Part shown: positions 36,860 through 51,043 of the stretch, piece after piece
Numbering within the stretch: the first letter of the stretch is position 1
How the letters are laid out: every line of letters starts with the position of its first letter
Position numbers and translations under genes: made by a program
Notes under the pieces: model-generated
What the model was told of the DNA's origin: nothing
The model's database searches: none
Seen by the model: only the letters and a program-made list of their open reading frames with translations
Assembly: GCA_028752905.1 (NCBI GenBank)
Contig: JAQNBH010000002.1
Location: 35,432,075-35,496,074 of the forward strand
Direction of reading: 5' to 3'
Length of the DNA: 64,000 nt
Origin: Cladorhizidae sp. MBARI D1340-BT2
Taxonomy: Eukaryota > Porifera > Demospongiae > Poecilosclerida > Cladorhizidae

Positions 36860-37806
36860 TTTTTTTAAATTTTTTTAATTCACCCCAACATCCCCAATTT
36901 CATTTCCTCCCCCGGTCATATGCTGTCAGACTGAATATCTCATCAGAAAATGACTGGATTGATAATTTGTCAATTGAAAAGAAGGAGTAATGCAAGAGCT
37001 TTCATAATATATAAAAATTATTTACTACAGACAAAAATTGAATGAGTTACATGGTATCATGTGATGTCACTACATGAAATTACATTTCATAATAAATCAG
37101 TTTGAAAAGTGCATGATAGTAGCTTTAGAATCGCAATAGAAATCACACAGAGGTTCGATCAAAGTTGGGAACTGAGAAAGAACGTGGCATGCGCAGGAGC
37201 AGATGTTTGTACCCCACTTTGCACAGATAGCGCGGAAATGACTGAGCGATATTTTAGCCAAGTTTCAAGTCTTGGCCATGAACGCTTATTATATTATGAA
37301 CAATCCAACTTACTGCGTTTATTCAGGCTTCTTCTTGTTCATTGCGCAGAGTTGCAATGAAATGGGAGGATAAAAAGTATCATAACTCAAGAATGGTTGA
37401 CAATAAAATGTTGAAACTTGAAATGCAGCTAATTTAATAGTGAAGGTATAGATTGACGAAAGAAGGGAAAAAAGAAGGAAAAAACCCCACACAATGGTCT
37501 ACTCCCCCCTACATTGTACACCAAGGGGGGAGTAGACCATTTTGTGGGTTTTTTAAAAAACGTGTCATAACTATTGAATGCTTAATCCATTTCCAAAGAT
37601 TATGGTGTCAAAATGTAGCTCATTCTAGGTGCTTTCCAATGACATTAGAATAATGGTGTTGCAATAAACTAGGACTGAAACATGGGGAAACCACAAAGGT
37701 CCTTTAAAATGTTTAGATGCACTCCTGTACCCAAACCACAGGTCTTCAACACTTGCTATTTATGGTGATATTAGAGTGATCACAGATACCTCTTTTGAAT
37801 TGATAG
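36860..37806 (+). repeat. Satellite monomer 40 (947 bp)
   Basis: A/T tract T7A3T7A2; two AGT; GCAGATGTTTG near 37201; purine tract with GGGAAAAAAG; 13-nt loop; T6A6; TGGTGTCAAAAT near 37604. All these markers recur in monomer 47. Confidence 0.95.
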
Positions 37807-38747
37807 TTTTTAAAAAAATATTTTATTCACCCCAACATCCCCAATTTCATTTCCTCCCCCGGTCATATGCTGTCAGACTGAATATCTCATCAGAAAATGA
37901 CTAGATTGATAATTTGTCAATTGAAAAGAAGGAGTAATGCAAGTGCTTTCATAATATATAAAAATTATTTACTACAGACAAAAATTGAATGAGTTACACG
38001 GTATCATGTGATGTCACTACATGAAATTACATTTCATAATAAATCAGTTTGAAAAGTGCATGATAGTAGCTTTAGAATCGCAATAGAAATCACACAGAGG
38101 TTCGATCAAAGTTGGGAACTGAGAAAGAACGTGGCATGCGCAGGAGCAGACGTTTGTACCCCACTTTGCACAGATAGCGCGGAAATGACTGAGCGATATT
38201 TTAGCCAAGTTTCAAGTCTTGGCCATGAACGCTTATTATATTATGAACAATCCAACTTACTGCGTTTATTCAGGCTTCTTCTTGTTCATTGCGCAGAGTT
38301 GCAATGAAATGGGAGGATAAAAAGTATCATAACTCAAGAATGGTTGACAATAAAATGTTGAAACTTGAAATGCAGCTAATTTAATAGTGAAGGTATAGAT
38401 TGACGAAAGAAAAAAAAAGAAGGAAAAAACCCCACACAATGGTCTACTCCCCCCTTGTACACCAAGGGGGGAGTAGACCATTTTGTGGGTTTTTTAAAAA
38501 ACGTGTCATAACTATTGAATGCTTAATCCATTTCCAAAGATTATGGTCTCAAAATGTAGCTCATTCTAGGTGCTTTCCAATGACATTAGAATAATGGTGT
38601 TGCAATAAACTAGGACTGAAACATGGGGAAACCACAAAGGTCCTTTAAAATGTTTAGATGCACTCCTGTACCCAAACCACAGGTCTTCAACACTTGCTAT
38701 TTATGGTGATATTAGAGTGATTACAGATACCTCTTTTGAATTGATAG
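37807..38747 (+). repeat. Satellite monomer 41 (941 bp)
   Basis: A/T tract T5A7TAT4A; GACTAGATTG; CAAGTGCTTTC; two AGT; intermediate loop; T6A6; GATTACAG. Homologue of monomers 48 and 55. Confidence 0.95.
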
Positions 38748-39695
38748 TTTTTTTAAATTTTTTTAATTCACCCCAACATCCCCAATTTCATTTCCTCCCC
38801 CGGTCATATGCTGTCAGACTGAATATCTCATCAGAAAAAGACTGGATTGATAATTTGTCAATTGAAAAGAAGGAGTAATGCAAGAGCTTTCATAATATAT
38901 AAAAATTATTTACTACAGACAAAAATTAAATGAGTTACACGGTATCATGTGATGTCACTACATGAAATTACATTTCATAATAAATCAGTTTGAAAAGTGC
39001 ATGATAGTAGCTTTAGAATCGCAATAGAAATCACACAGAGGTTCGATCAAAGTTGGGAACTGAGAAAGAACGTGGCATGCGCAGGAGCAGACGTTTGTAC
39101 CCCACTTTGCACAGATAGCGCGGAAATGACTGAGCGATATTTTAGCCAAGTTTCAAGTCTTGGCCATGAACGCTTATTATATTATGAACAATCCAACTTA
39201 CTGCGTTTATTCAGGCTTCTTCTTGTTCATTGCGCAGAGTTGCAATGAAATGGGAGGATAAAAAGTATCATAACTCAAGAATGGTTGACAATAAAATGTT
39301 GAAACTTGAAATGCAGCTAATTTAATAGTGAAGGTATAGATTGACAAAAGAAGAAAAAAAAGAAGGAAAAAACCCCACACAATGGTCTACTCCCCCCTAC
39401 ATTGTACACCAAGGGGGGGAGTAGACCATTTTGTGGGTTTTAAAAAAAACGTGTCATAACTATTGAATGCTTAATCCATTTCCAAAGATTATGGTCTCAA
39501 AATGTAGCTCATTCTAGGTGCTTTCCAATGACATTAGAATAATGGTGTTGCAATAAACTAAGACTGAAACATGGGGAAACCACAAAGGTCCTTTAAAATG
39601 TTTAGATGCACTCCTGTACCCAAACCACAGGTCTTCAACACTTGCTATTTATGGTGATATTAGAGTGATCACAGATACCTCTTTTGAATTGATAG
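38748..39695 (+). repeat. Satellite monomer 42 (948 bp)
   Basis: A/T tract T7A3T7A2; GAAAAAGACTGG; AAATTAAATGAG; two AGT; GACAAAAG; 13-nt loop with seven G; T4A8. Homologues 49 and 56 have T5A7. Confidence 0.95.
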
Positions 39696-40642
39696 TTTTT
39701 TTAAATTTTTTTTATTCACCCCAACATCCCCAATTTCATTTCCTCCCCCGGTCATATGCTGTCAGACTGAATATCTCATCAGAAAATGACTGGATTGATA
39801 ATTTGTCAATTGAAAAGAAGGAGTAATGCAAGAGCTTTCATAATATATAAAAATTATTTACTACAGACAAAAATTGAATGAGTTACACGGTATCATGTAA
39901 TGTCACTACATGAAATTACATTTCATAATAAATCAGTTTGAAAAGTGCATGATAGTAGCTTTAGAATCGCAATAGAAATCACACAGAGGTTCGATCAAAG
40001 TTGGGAACTGAGAAAGAACGTGGCATGCGCAGGAGCAGACGTTTGTACCCCACTTTGCACAGATAGCGCGGAAATGACTGAGCGATATTTTAGCCAAGTT
40101 TCAAGTCTTGGCCATGAACGCTTATTATATTATGAACAATCCAACTTACTGCGTTTATTCAGGCTTCTTCTTGTTCATTGCGCAGAGTTGCAATGAAATG
40201 GGAGGATAAAAGGTATCATAACTCAAGAATGGTTGACAATAAAATGTTGAAACTTGAAATGCAGCTAATTTAATAGTGAAGGTATAGATTGACGAAAGAA
40301 GGAAAAAAAGAAGGAAAAAACCCCACACAATGGTCTACTCCCCCCTACATTGTACACCAAGGGGGGAGTAGACCATTTTGTGGGTTTTTTAAAAAACGTG
40401 TCATAACTATTGAATGCTTAATCCATTTCCAAAGATTATGGTCTCAAAATGTAGCTCATTCTAGGTGCTTTCCAATGACATTAGAATAATGGTGTTGCAA
40501 TAAACTAAGACTGAAACATGGGGAAACCACAAAGGTCCTTTAAAATGTTTAGATGCACTCCTGTACCCAAACCACAGGTCTTCAACACTTGCTATTTATG
40601 GTGATATTAGAGTGATCACAGATACCTCTTTTGAATTGATAG
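39696..40642 (+). repeat. Satellite monomer 43 (947 bp)
   Basis: A/T tract T7A3T8A; private CATGTAATGTCAC near 39895; two AGT; AAAAGGTATC after the core; 13-nt loop; T6A6. Confidence 0.95.
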
Positions 40643-41585
40643 TTTTTTTAAATTTTTTTAATTCACCCCAACATCCCCAATTTCATTTCCTCCCCCGGTC
40701 ATATGCTGTCAGACTGAATATCTCATCAGAAAATGACTGGATTGATAATTTGTCAATTGAAAAGAAGGAGTAATGCAAGAGCTTTCATAATATATAAAAA
40801 ATATTTACTACAGACAAAAATTGAATGAGTTACACGGTATCATGTGATGTCACTACATGAAATTACATTTCATAATAAATCAGTTTGAAAAGTGCATGAT
40901 AGTAGCTTTAGAATCGCAATAGAAATCACACAGAGGTTCGATCAAAGTTGGGAACTGAGAAAGAACGTGGCATGCGCAGGAGCAGACGTTTGTACCCCAC
41001 TTTGCACAGATAGCGCGGAAATGACTGAGCGATATTTTAGCCAAGTTTCAAGTCTTGGCCATGAACGCTTATTATATTATGAACAATCCAACTTACTGCG
41101 TTTATTCAGGCTTCTTCTTGTTCATTGCGCAGAGTTGCAATGAAATGGGAGGATAAAAAGTATCATAACTCAAGAATGGTTGACAATAAAATGTTGAAAC
41201 TTGAAATGCAGCTAATTTAATAGTGAAGGTATAGATTGATGAAAGAAGGAAAAAAAGAAGGAAAAAACCCCACACAACAATGGTCTACTCCCCCCTACAC
41301 CAAGGGGGGAGTAGACCATTTTGTGGGTTTTTTAAAAAACGTGTCATAACTATTGAATGCTTAATCCATTTCCAAAGATTATGGTCTCAAAATGTAGCTC
41401 ATTCTAGGTGCTTTCCAATGACATTAGAATAATGGTGTTGCAATAAACTAGGACTGAAACATGGGGAAACCACAAAGGTCCTTTAAAATGTTTAGATGCA
41501 CTCCTGTACCCAAACCACAGGTCTTCAACACTTGCTATTTATGGTGATATTAGAGTGATTACAGATACCTCTTTTGAATTGATAG
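40643..41585 (+). repeat. Satellite monomer 44 (943 bp)
   Basis: A/T tract T7A3T7A2; AAAAAATATTTAC; two AGT; CACAACAATGG, a CAA insertion in the left hairpin arm; 6-nt loop; T6A6. Homologue of monomers 51, 54 and 58. Confidence 0.95.
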
Positions 41586-42532
41586 TTTTAAAAAAAAAAT
41601 TTTATTCACCCCAACATCCCCAATTTCATTTCCTCCCCCGGTCATATGCTGTCAGACTGAATATCTCATCAGAAAATGACTGGATTGATAATTTGTCAAT
41701 TGAAAAGAAGGAGTAATGCAAGAGCTTTCATAATATATAAAAATTATTTACTACAGACAAAAATTGAATGAGTTACATGGTATCATGTGATGTCACTACA
41801 TGAAATTACATTTCATAATAAATCAGTTTGAAAAGTGCATGATAGTAGCTTTAGAATCGCAATAGAAATCACACAGAGGTTCGATCAAAGTTGGGAACTG
41901 AGAAAGAACGTGGCATGCGCAGGAGCAGACGTTTGTACCCCACTTTGCACAGATAGCGCGGAAATGACTGAGCGATATTTTAGCCAAGTTTCAAGTCTTG
42001 GCCATGAACGCTTATTATATTATGAACAATCCAACTTACTGCGTTTATTCAGGCTTCTTCTTGTTCATTGCGCAGAGTTGCAATGAAATGGGAGGATAAA
42101 AAGTATCATAACTCAAGAATGGTTGACAATAAAATGTTGAAACTTGAAATGCAGCTAATTTAATAGTGAAGGTATAGATTGACGAAAGAAGAAAAAAAAG
42201 AAGGAAAAAACCCCACACAATGGTCTACTCCCCCCTACATTGTACACCAAGGGGGGAGTAGACCATTTTGTGGGTTTTTAAAAAAACGTGTCATAACTAT
42301 TGAATGCTTAATCCATTTCCAAAGATTATGGTCTCAAAATGTAGCTCATTCTAGGTGCTTTCCAATGACATTAGAATAATGGTGTTGCAATAAACTAGGA
42401 CTGAAACATGGGGAAACCACAAAGGTCCTTAAAAATGTTTAGATGCACTCCTGTACCCAAACCACAGGTCTTCAACACTTGCTATTTATGGTGATATTAG
42501 AGTGATTACAGATACCTCTTTTGAATTGATAG
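41586..42532 (+). repeat. Satellite monomer 45 (947 bp)
   Basis: A/T tract T4A10T4A; two AGT; 13-nt loop; T5A7; private CCTTAAAAATG near 42428; GATTACAG. Confidence 0.95.
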
Positions 42533-43479
42533 TTTAAAAAAAAAAATTTTATTCACCCCAACATCCCCAATTTCATTTCCTCCCCCGGTCATATGCTGTC
42601 AGACTGAATATCTCATCAGAAAATGACTGGATTGATAATTTGTCAATTGAAAAGAAGGAGTAATGCAAGAGCTTTCATAATATATAAAAATTATTTACTA
42701 CAGACAAAAATTGAATGAGTTACATGGTATCATGTGATGTCACTACATGAAATTACATTTCATAATAAATCAGTTTGAAAAGTGCATGATAGTAGCTTTA
42801 GAATCGCAATAGAAATCACACAGAGGTTCGATCAAAGTTGGGAACTGAGAAAGAACGTGGCATGCGCAGGAGCAGACGTTTGTACCCCACTTTGCACAGA
42901 TAGCGCGGAAATGACTGAGCGATATTTTAGCCAAGTTTCAAGTCTTGGCCATGAACGCTTATTATATTATGAACAATCCAACTTACTGCGTTTATTCAGG
43001 CTTCTTCTTGTTCATTGCGCAGAGTTGCAATGAAATGGGAGGATAAAAAGTATCATAACTCAAGAATGGTTGACAATAAAATGTTGAAACTTGAAATGCA
43101 GCTAATTTAATAGTGAAGGTATAGATTGACGAAAGAAGAAAAAAAAGAAGGAAAAAACCCCACACAATGGTCTACTCCCCCCTACATTGTACACCAAGGG
43201 GGGAGTAGACCATTTTGTGGGTTTTTAAAAAAACGTTTCATAACTATTGAATGCTTAATCCATTTCCAAAGATTATGGTCTCAAAATGTAGCTCATTCTA
43301 GGTGCTTTCCAATGACATTAGAATAATGGTGTTGCAATAAACTAGGACTGAAACATGGGGAAACCACAAAGGTCCTTTAAAATGTTTAGATGCACTCCTG
43401 TACCCAAACCACAGGTCTTCAACACTTGCTATTTATGGTGATATTAGAGTGATCACAGATACCTCTTTTGAATTGATAG
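42533..43479 (+). repeat. Satellite monomer 46 (947 bp)
   Basis: A/T tract T3A11T4A; two AGT; 13-nt loop; T5A7. From the core onward it matches monomer 39 at an offset of 6,620 bp. Confidence 0.95.
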
Positions 43480-44426
43480 TTTTTTTAAATTTTTTTAATT
43501 CACCCCAACATCCCCAATTTCATTTCCTCCCCCGGTCATATGCTGTCAGACTGAATATCTCATCAGAAAATGACTGGATTGATAATTTGTCAATTGAAAA
43601 GAAGGAGTAATGCAAGAGCTTTCATAATATATAAAAATTATTTACTACAGACAAAAATTGAATGAGTTACATGGTATCATGTGATGTCACTACATGAAAT
43701 TACATTTCATAATAAATCAGTTTGAAAAGTGCATGATAGTAGCTTTAGAATCGCAATAGAAATCACACAGAGGTTCGATCAAAGTTGGGAACTGAGAAAG
43801 AACGTGGCATGCGCAGGAGCAGATGTTTGTACCCCACTTTGCACAGATAGCGCGGAAATGACTGAGCGATATTTTAGCCAAGTTTCAAGTCTTGGCCATG
43901 AACGCTTATTATATTATGAACAATCCAACTTACTGCGTTTATTCAGGCTTCTTCTTGTTCATTGCGCAGAGTTGCAATGAAATGGGAGGATAAAAAGTAT
44001 CATAACTCAAGAATGGTTGACAATAAAATGTTGAAACTTGAAATGCAGCTAATTTAATAGTGAAGGTATAGATTGACGAAAGAAGGGAAAAAAGAAGGAA
44101 AAAACCCCACACAATGGTCTACTCCCCCCTACATTGTACACCAAGGGGGGAGTAGACCATTTTGTGGGTTTTTTAAAAAACGTGTCATAACTATTGAATG
44201 CTTAATCCATTTCCAAAGATTATGGTGTCAAAATGTAGCTCATTCTAGGTGCTTTCCAATGACATTAGAATAATGGTGTTGCAATAAACTAGGACTGAAA
44301 CATGGGGAAACCACAAAGGTCCTTTAAAATGTTTAGATGCACTCCTGTACCCAAACCACAGGTCTTCAACACTTGCTATTTATGGTGATATTAGAGTGAT
44401 CACAGATACCTCTTTTGAATTGATAG
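43480..44426 (+). repeat. Satellite monomer 47 (947 bp)
   Basis: A/T tract T7A3T7A2; two AGT; GCAGATGTTTG; GGGAAAAAAG; 13-nt loop; T6A6; TGGTGTCAAAAT near 44224. Near copy of monomer 40. Confidence 0.95.
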
Positions 44427-45368
44427 TTTTTAAAAAAATATTTTATTCACCCCAACATCCCCAATTTCATTTCCTCCCCCGGTCATATGCTGTCAGACTG
44501 AATATCTCATCAGAAAATGACTAGATTGATAATTTGTCAATTGAAAAGAAGGAGTAATGCAAGTGCTTTCATAATATATAAAAATTATTTACTACAGACA
44601 AAAATTGAATGAGTTACACGGTATCATGTGATGTCACTACATGAAATTACATTTCATAATAAATCAGTTTGAAAAGTGCATGATAGTAGCTTTAGAATCG
44701 CAATAGAAATCACACAGAGGTTCGATCAAAGTTGGGAACTGAGAAAGAACGTGGCATGCGCAGGAGCAGACGTTTGTACCCCACTTTGCACAGATAGCGC
44801 GGAAATGACTGAGCGATATTTTAGCCAAGTTTCAAGTCTTGGCCATGAACGCTTATTATATTATGAACAATCCAACTTACTGCGTTTATTCAGGCTTCTT
44901 CTTGTTCATTGCGCAGAGTTGCAATGAAATGGGAGGATAAAAAGTATCATAACTCAAGAATGGTTGACAATAAAATGTTGAAACTTGAAATGCAGCTAAT
45001 TTAATAGTGAAGGTATAGATTGACGAAAGAAGAAAAAAAGAAGGAAAAAACCCCACACAATGGTCTACTCCCCCCTTGTACACCAAGGGGGGAGTAGACC
45101 ATTTTGTGGGTTTTTTAAAAAACGTGTCATAACTATTGAATGCTTAATCCATTTCCAAAGATTATGGTCTCAAAATGTAGCTCATTCTAGGTGCTTTCCA
45201 ATGACATTAGAATAATGGTGTTGCAATAAACTAGGACTGAAACATGGGGAAACCACAAAGGTCCTTTAAAATGTTTAGATGCACTCCTGTACCCAAACCA
45301 CAGGTCTTCAACACTTGCTATTTATGGTGATATTAGAGTGATTACAGATACCTCTTTTGAATTGATAG
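44427..45368 (+). repeat. Satellite monomer 48 (942 bp)
   Basis: A/T tract T5A7TAT4A; GACTAGATTG; CAAGTGCTTTC; two AGT; intermediate loop; T6A6; GATTACAG. Near copy of monomer 41. Confidence 0.95.
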
Positions 45369-46316
45369 TTTTTTTAAATTTTTTTAATTCACCCCAACAT
45401 CCCCAATTTCATTTCCTCCCCCGGTCATATGCTGTCAGACTGAATATCTCATCAGAAAAAGACTGGATTGATAATTTGTCAATTGAAAAGAAGGAGTAAT
45501 GCAAGAGCTTTCATAATATATAAAAATTATTTACTACAGACAAAAATTAAATGAGTTACACGGTATCATGTGATGTCACTACATGAAATTACATTTCATA
45601 ATAAATCAGTTTGAAAAGTGCATGATAGTAGCTTTAGAATCGCAATAGAAATCACACAGAGGTTCGATCAAAGTTGGGAACTGAGAAAGAACGTGGCATG
45701 CGCAGGAGCAGACGTTTGTACCCCACTTTGCACAGATAGCGCGGAAATGACTGAGCGATATTTTAGCCAAGTTTCAAGTCTTGGCCATGAACGCTTATTA
45801 TATTATGAACAATCCAACTTACTGCGTTTATTCAGGCTTCTTCTTGTTCATTGCGCAGAGTTGCAATGAAATGGGAGGATAAAAAGTATCATAACTCAAG
45901 AATGGTTGACAATAAAATGTTGAAACTTGAAATGCAGCTAATTTAATAGTGAAGGTATAGATTGACAAAAGAAGAAAAAAAAGAAGGAAAAAACCCCACA
46001 CAATGGTCTACTCCCCCCTACATTGTACACCAAGGGGGGGAGTAGACCATTTTGTGGGTTTTTAAAAAAACGTGTCATAACTATTGAATGCTTAATCCAT
46101 TTCCAAAGATTATGGTCTCAAAATGTAGCTCATTCTAGGTGCTTTCCAATGACATTAGAATAATGGTGTTGCAATAAACTAAGACTGAAACATGGGGAAA
46201 CCACAAAGGTCCTTTAAAATGTTTAGATGCACTCCTGTACCCAAACCACAGGTCTTCAACACTTGCTATTTATGGTGATATTAGAGTGATCACAGATACC
46301 TCTTATGAATTGATAG
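45369..46316 (+). repeat. Satellite monomer 49 (948 bp)
   Basis: A/T tract T7A3T7A2; GAAAAAGACTGG; AAATTAAATGAG; two AGT; GACAAAAG; 13-nt loop with seven G; T5A7; private CCTCTTATGAAT near 46300. Confidence 0.95.
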
Positions 46317-47263
46317 TTTTTTTAAATTTTTTTTATTCACCCCAACATCCCCAATTTCATTTCCTCCCCCGGTCATATGCTGTCAGACTGAATATCTCAT
46401 CAGAAAATGACTGGATTGATAATTTGTCAATTGAAAAGAAGGAGTAATGCAAGAGCTTTCATAATATATAAAAATTATTTACTACAGACAAAAATTGAAT
46501 GAGTTACACGGTATCATGTGATGTCACTACATGAAATTACATTTCATAATAAATCAGTTTGAAAAGTGCATGATAGTAGCTTTAGAATCGCAATAGAAAT
46601 CACACAGAGGTTCGATCAAAGTTGGGAACTGAGAAAGAACGTGGCATGCGCAGGAGCAGACGTTTGTACCCCACTTTGCACAGATAGCGCGGAAATGACT
46701 GAGCGATATTTTAGCCAAGTTTCAAGTCTTGGCCATGAACGCTTATTATATTATGAACAATCCAACTTACTGCGTTTATTCAGGCTTCTTCTTGTTCATT
46801 GCGCAGAGTTGCAATGAAATGGGAGGATAAAAGGTATCGTAACTCAAGAATGGTTGACAATAAAATGTTGAAACTTGAAATGCAGCTAATTTAATAGTGA
46901 AGGTATAGATTGACGAAAGAAGAAAAAAAAGAAGGAAAAAACCCCACACAATGGTCTACTCCCCCCTACATTGTACACCAAGGGGGGAGTAGACCATTTT
47001 GTGGGTTTTTTAAAAAACGTGTCATAACTATTGAATGCTTAATCCATTTCCAAAGATTATGGTCTCAAAATGTAGCTCATTCTAGGTGCTTTCCAATGAC
47101 ATTAGAATAATGGTGTTGCAATAAACTAAGACTGAAACATGGGGAAACCACAAAGGTCCTTTAAAATGTTTAGATGCACTCCTGTACCCAAACCACAGGT
47201 CTTCAACACTTGCTATTTATGGTGATATTAGAGTGATCACAGATACCTCTTTTGAATTGATAG
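46317..47263 (+). repeat. Satellite monomer 50 (947 bp)
   Basis: A/T tract T7A3T8A; two AGT; AAAAGGTATCGTAAC near 46831, a private CpG variant; 13-nt loop; T6A6. Confidence 0.95.
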
Positions 47264-48206
47264 TTTTTTTAAATTTTTTTAATTCACCCCAACATCCCCA
47301 ATTTCATTTCCTCCCCCGGTCATATGCTGTCAGACTGAATATCTCATCAGAAAATGACTGGATTGATAATTTGTCAATTGAAAAGAAGGAGTAATGCAAG
47401 AGCTTTCATAATATATAAAAAATATTTACTACAGACAAAAATTGAATGAGTTACACGGTATCATGTGATGTCACTACATGAAATTACATTTCATAATAAA
47501 TCAGTTTGAAAAGTGCATGATAGTAGCTTTAGAATCGCAATAGAAATCACACAGAGGTTCGATCAAAGTTGGGAACTGAGAAAGAACGTGGCATGCGCAG
47601 GAGCAGACGTTTGTACCCCACTTTGCACAGATAGCGCGGAAATGACTGAGCGATATTTTAGCCAAGTTTCAAGTCTTGGCCATGAACGCTTATTATATTA
47701 TGAACAATCCAACTTACTGCGTTTATTCAGGCTTCTTCTTGTTCATTGCGCAGAGTTGCAATGAAATGGGAGGATAAAAAGTATCATAACTCAAGAATGG
47801 TTGACAATAAAATGTTGAAACTTGAAATGCAGCTAATTTAATAGTGAAGGTATAGATTGATGAAAGAAGGAAAAAAAGAAGGAAAAAACCCCACACAACA
47901 ATGGTCTACTCCCCCCTACACCAAGGGGGGAGTAGACCATTTTGTGGGTTTTTTAAAAAACGTGTCATAACTATTGAATGCTTAATCCATTTCCAAAGAT
48001 TATGGTCTCAAAATGTAGCTCATTCTAGGTGCTTTCCAATGACATTAGAATAATGGTGTTGCAATAAACTAGGACTGAAACATGGGGAAACCACAAAGGT
48101 CCTTTAAAATGTTTAGATGCACTCCTGTACCCAAACCAAAGGTCTTCAACACTTGCTATTTATGGTGATATTAGAGTGATCACAGATACCTATTTTGAAT
48201 TGATAG
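47264..48206 (+). repeat. Satellite monomer 51 (943 bp)
   Basis: A/T tract T7A3T7A2; AAAAAATATTTAC; two AGT; CAA insertion; 6-nt loop; T6A6; CCAAAGG and CCTATTTT at the end. Confidence 0.95.
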
Positions 48207-49153
48207 TTTAAAAAAAAAATTTTTATTCACCCCAACATCCCCAATTTCATTTCCTCCCCGGTCATATGCTGTCAGACTGAATATCTCATCAGAAAATGAC
48301 TAGATTGATAATTTGTCAATTGAAAAGAAGGAGTAATGCAAGTGCTTTCATAATATATAAAAATTATTTACTACAGACAAAAATTGAATGAGTTACACGG
48401 TATCATGTGATGTCACTACATGAAATTACATTTCATAATAAATCAGTTTGAAAAGTGCATGATAGTAGCTTTAGAATCGCAATAGAAATCACACAGAGGT
48501 TCGATCAAAGTTGGGAACTGAGAAAGAACGTGGCATGCGCAGGAGCAGACGTTTGTACCCCACTTTGCACAGATAGCGCGGAAATGACTGAGCGATATTT
48601 TAGCCAAGTTTCAAGTCTTGGCCATGAACGCTTATTATATTATGAACAATCCAACTTACTGCGTTTATTCAGGCTTCTTCTTGTTCATTGCGCAGAGTTG
48701 CAATGAAATGGGAGGATAAAAAGTATCATAACTCAAGAATGGTTGACAATAAAATGTTGAAACTTGAAATGCAGCTAATTTAATAGTGAAGGTATAGATT
48801 GACGAAAGAAGGAAAAAAAGAAGGAAAAAACCCCACACAATGGTCTACTCCCCCCTACATTGTACACCAAGGGGGGGAGTAGACCATTTTGTGGGTTTTT
48901 AAAAAAACGTGTCATAACTATTGAATGCTTAATCCATTTCCAAAGATTATGGTCTCAAAATGTAGCTCATTCTAGGTGCTTTCCAATGACATTAGAATAA
49001 TGGTGTTGCAATAAACTAAGACTGAAACATGGGGAAACCACAAAGGTCCTTTAAAATGTTTAGATGCACTCCTGTACCCAAACCACAGGTCTTCAACACT
49101 TGCTATTTATGGTGATATTAGAGTGATCACAGATACCTCTTTTGAATTGATAG
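48207..49153 (+). repeat. Satellite monomer 52 (947 bp)
   Basis: A/T tract T3A10T5A; one C lost (CCTCCCCGG); GACTAGATTG; CAAGTGCTTTC; two AGT; 13-nt loop with seven G; T5A7. It joins a left part like monomer 55 to a right part like monomer 49. Confidence 0.95.
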
Positions 49154-50100
49154 TTTTTTAAAAAAAATTTTATTCACCCCAACATCCCCAATTTCATTTC
49201 CTCCCCCGGTCATATGCTGTCAGACTGAATATCTCATCAGAAAATGACTGGATTGATAATTTGTCAATTGAAAAGAAGGAGTAATGCAAGAGCTTTCATA
49301 ATATATAAAAATTATTTACTACAGACAAAAATTGAATGAGTTACACGGTATCATGTGATGTCACTACATGAAATTACATTTCATAATAAATCAGTTTGAA
49401 AAGTGCATGATAGTAGCTTTAGAATCGCAATAGAAATCACACAGAGGTTCGATCAAAGTTGGGAACTGAGAAAGAACGTGGCATGCGCAGGAGCAGACGT
49501 TTGTACCCCACTTTGCACAGATAGCGCGGAAATGACTGAGCGATATTTTAGCCAAGTTTCAAGTCTTGGCCATGAACGCTTATTATATTATGAACAATCC
49601 AACTTACTGCGTTTATTCAGGCTTCTTCTTGTTCATTGCGCAGAGTTGCAATGAAATGGGAGGATAAAAGGTATCATAACTCAAGAATGGTTGACAATAA
49701 AATGTTGAAACTTGAAATGCAGCTAATTTAATAGTGAAGGTATAGATTGACGAAAGAAGAAAAAAAAGAAGGAAAAAACCCCACACAATGGTCTACTCCC
49801 CCCTACATTGTACACCAAGGGGGGAGTAGACCATTTTGTGGGTTTTTTAAAAAACGTGTCATAACTATTGAATGCTTAATCCATTTCCAAAGATTATGGT
49901 CTCAAAATGTAGCTCATTCTAGGTGCTTTCCAATGACATTAGAATAATGGTGCTGCAATAAACTAAGACTGAAACATGGGGAAACCACAAAGGTCCTTTA
50001 AAATGTTTAGATGCACTCCTGTACCCAAACCACAGGTCTTCAACACTTGCTATTTATGGTGATATTAGAGTGATCACAGATACCTCTTTTGAATTGATAG
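49154..50100 (+). repeat. Satellite monomer 53 (947 bp)
   Basis: A/T tract T6A8T4A; two AGT; AAAAGGTATC; 13-nt loop; T6A6; private GGTGCTGC near 49949. Confidence 0.95.
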
Positions 50101-51043
50101 TTTTTTTAAATTTTTTTAATTCACCCCAACATCCCCAATTTCATTTCCTCCCCCGGTCATATGCTGTCAGACTGAATATCTCATCAGAAAATGACTGGAT
50201 TGATAATTTGTCAATTGAAAAGAAGGAGTAATGCAAGAGCTTTCATAATATATAAAAAATATTTACTACAGACAAAAATTGAATGAGTTACACGGTATCA
50301 TGTGATGTCACTACATGAAATTACATTTCATAATAAATCAGTTTGAAAAGTGCATGATAGTAGCTTTAGAATCGCAATAGAAATCACACAGAGGTTCGAT
50401 CAAAGTTGGGAACTGAGAAAGAACGTGGCATGCGCAGGAGCAGACGTTTGTACCCCACTTTGCACAGATAGCGCGGAAATGACTGAGCGATATTTTAGCC
50501 AAGTTTCAAGTCTTGGCCATGAACGCTTATTATATTATGAACAATCCAACTTACTGCGTTTATTCAGGCTTCTTCTTGTTCATTGCGCAGAGTTGCAATG
50601 AAATGGGAGGATAAAAAGTATCATAACTCAAGAATGGTTGACAATAAAATGTTGAAACTTGAAATGCAGCTAATTTAATAGTGAAGGTATAGATTGATGA
50701 AAGAAGAAAAAAAAGAAGGAAAAAACCCCACACAACAATGGTCTACTCCCCCCTACACCAAGGGGGGAGTAGACCATTTTGTGGGTTTTTTAAAAAACGT
50801 GTCATAACTATTGAATGCTTAATCCATTTCCAAAGATTATGGTCTCAAAATGTAGCTCATTCTAGGTGCTTTCCAATGACATTAGAATAATGGTGTTGCA
50901 ATAAACTAGGACTGAAACATGGGGAAACCACAAAGGTCCTTTAAAATGTTTAGATGCACTCCTGTACCCAAACCAAAGGTCTTCAACACTTGCTATTTAT
51001 GGTGATATTAGAGTGATCACAGATACCTATTTTGAATTGATAG
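50101..51043 (+). repeat. Satellite monomer 54 (943 bp)
   Basis: A/T tract T7A3T7A2; AAAAAATATTTAC; two AGT; CAA insertion; 6-nt loop; T6A6; CCTATTTT. Near copy of monomer 51. Confidence 0.95.
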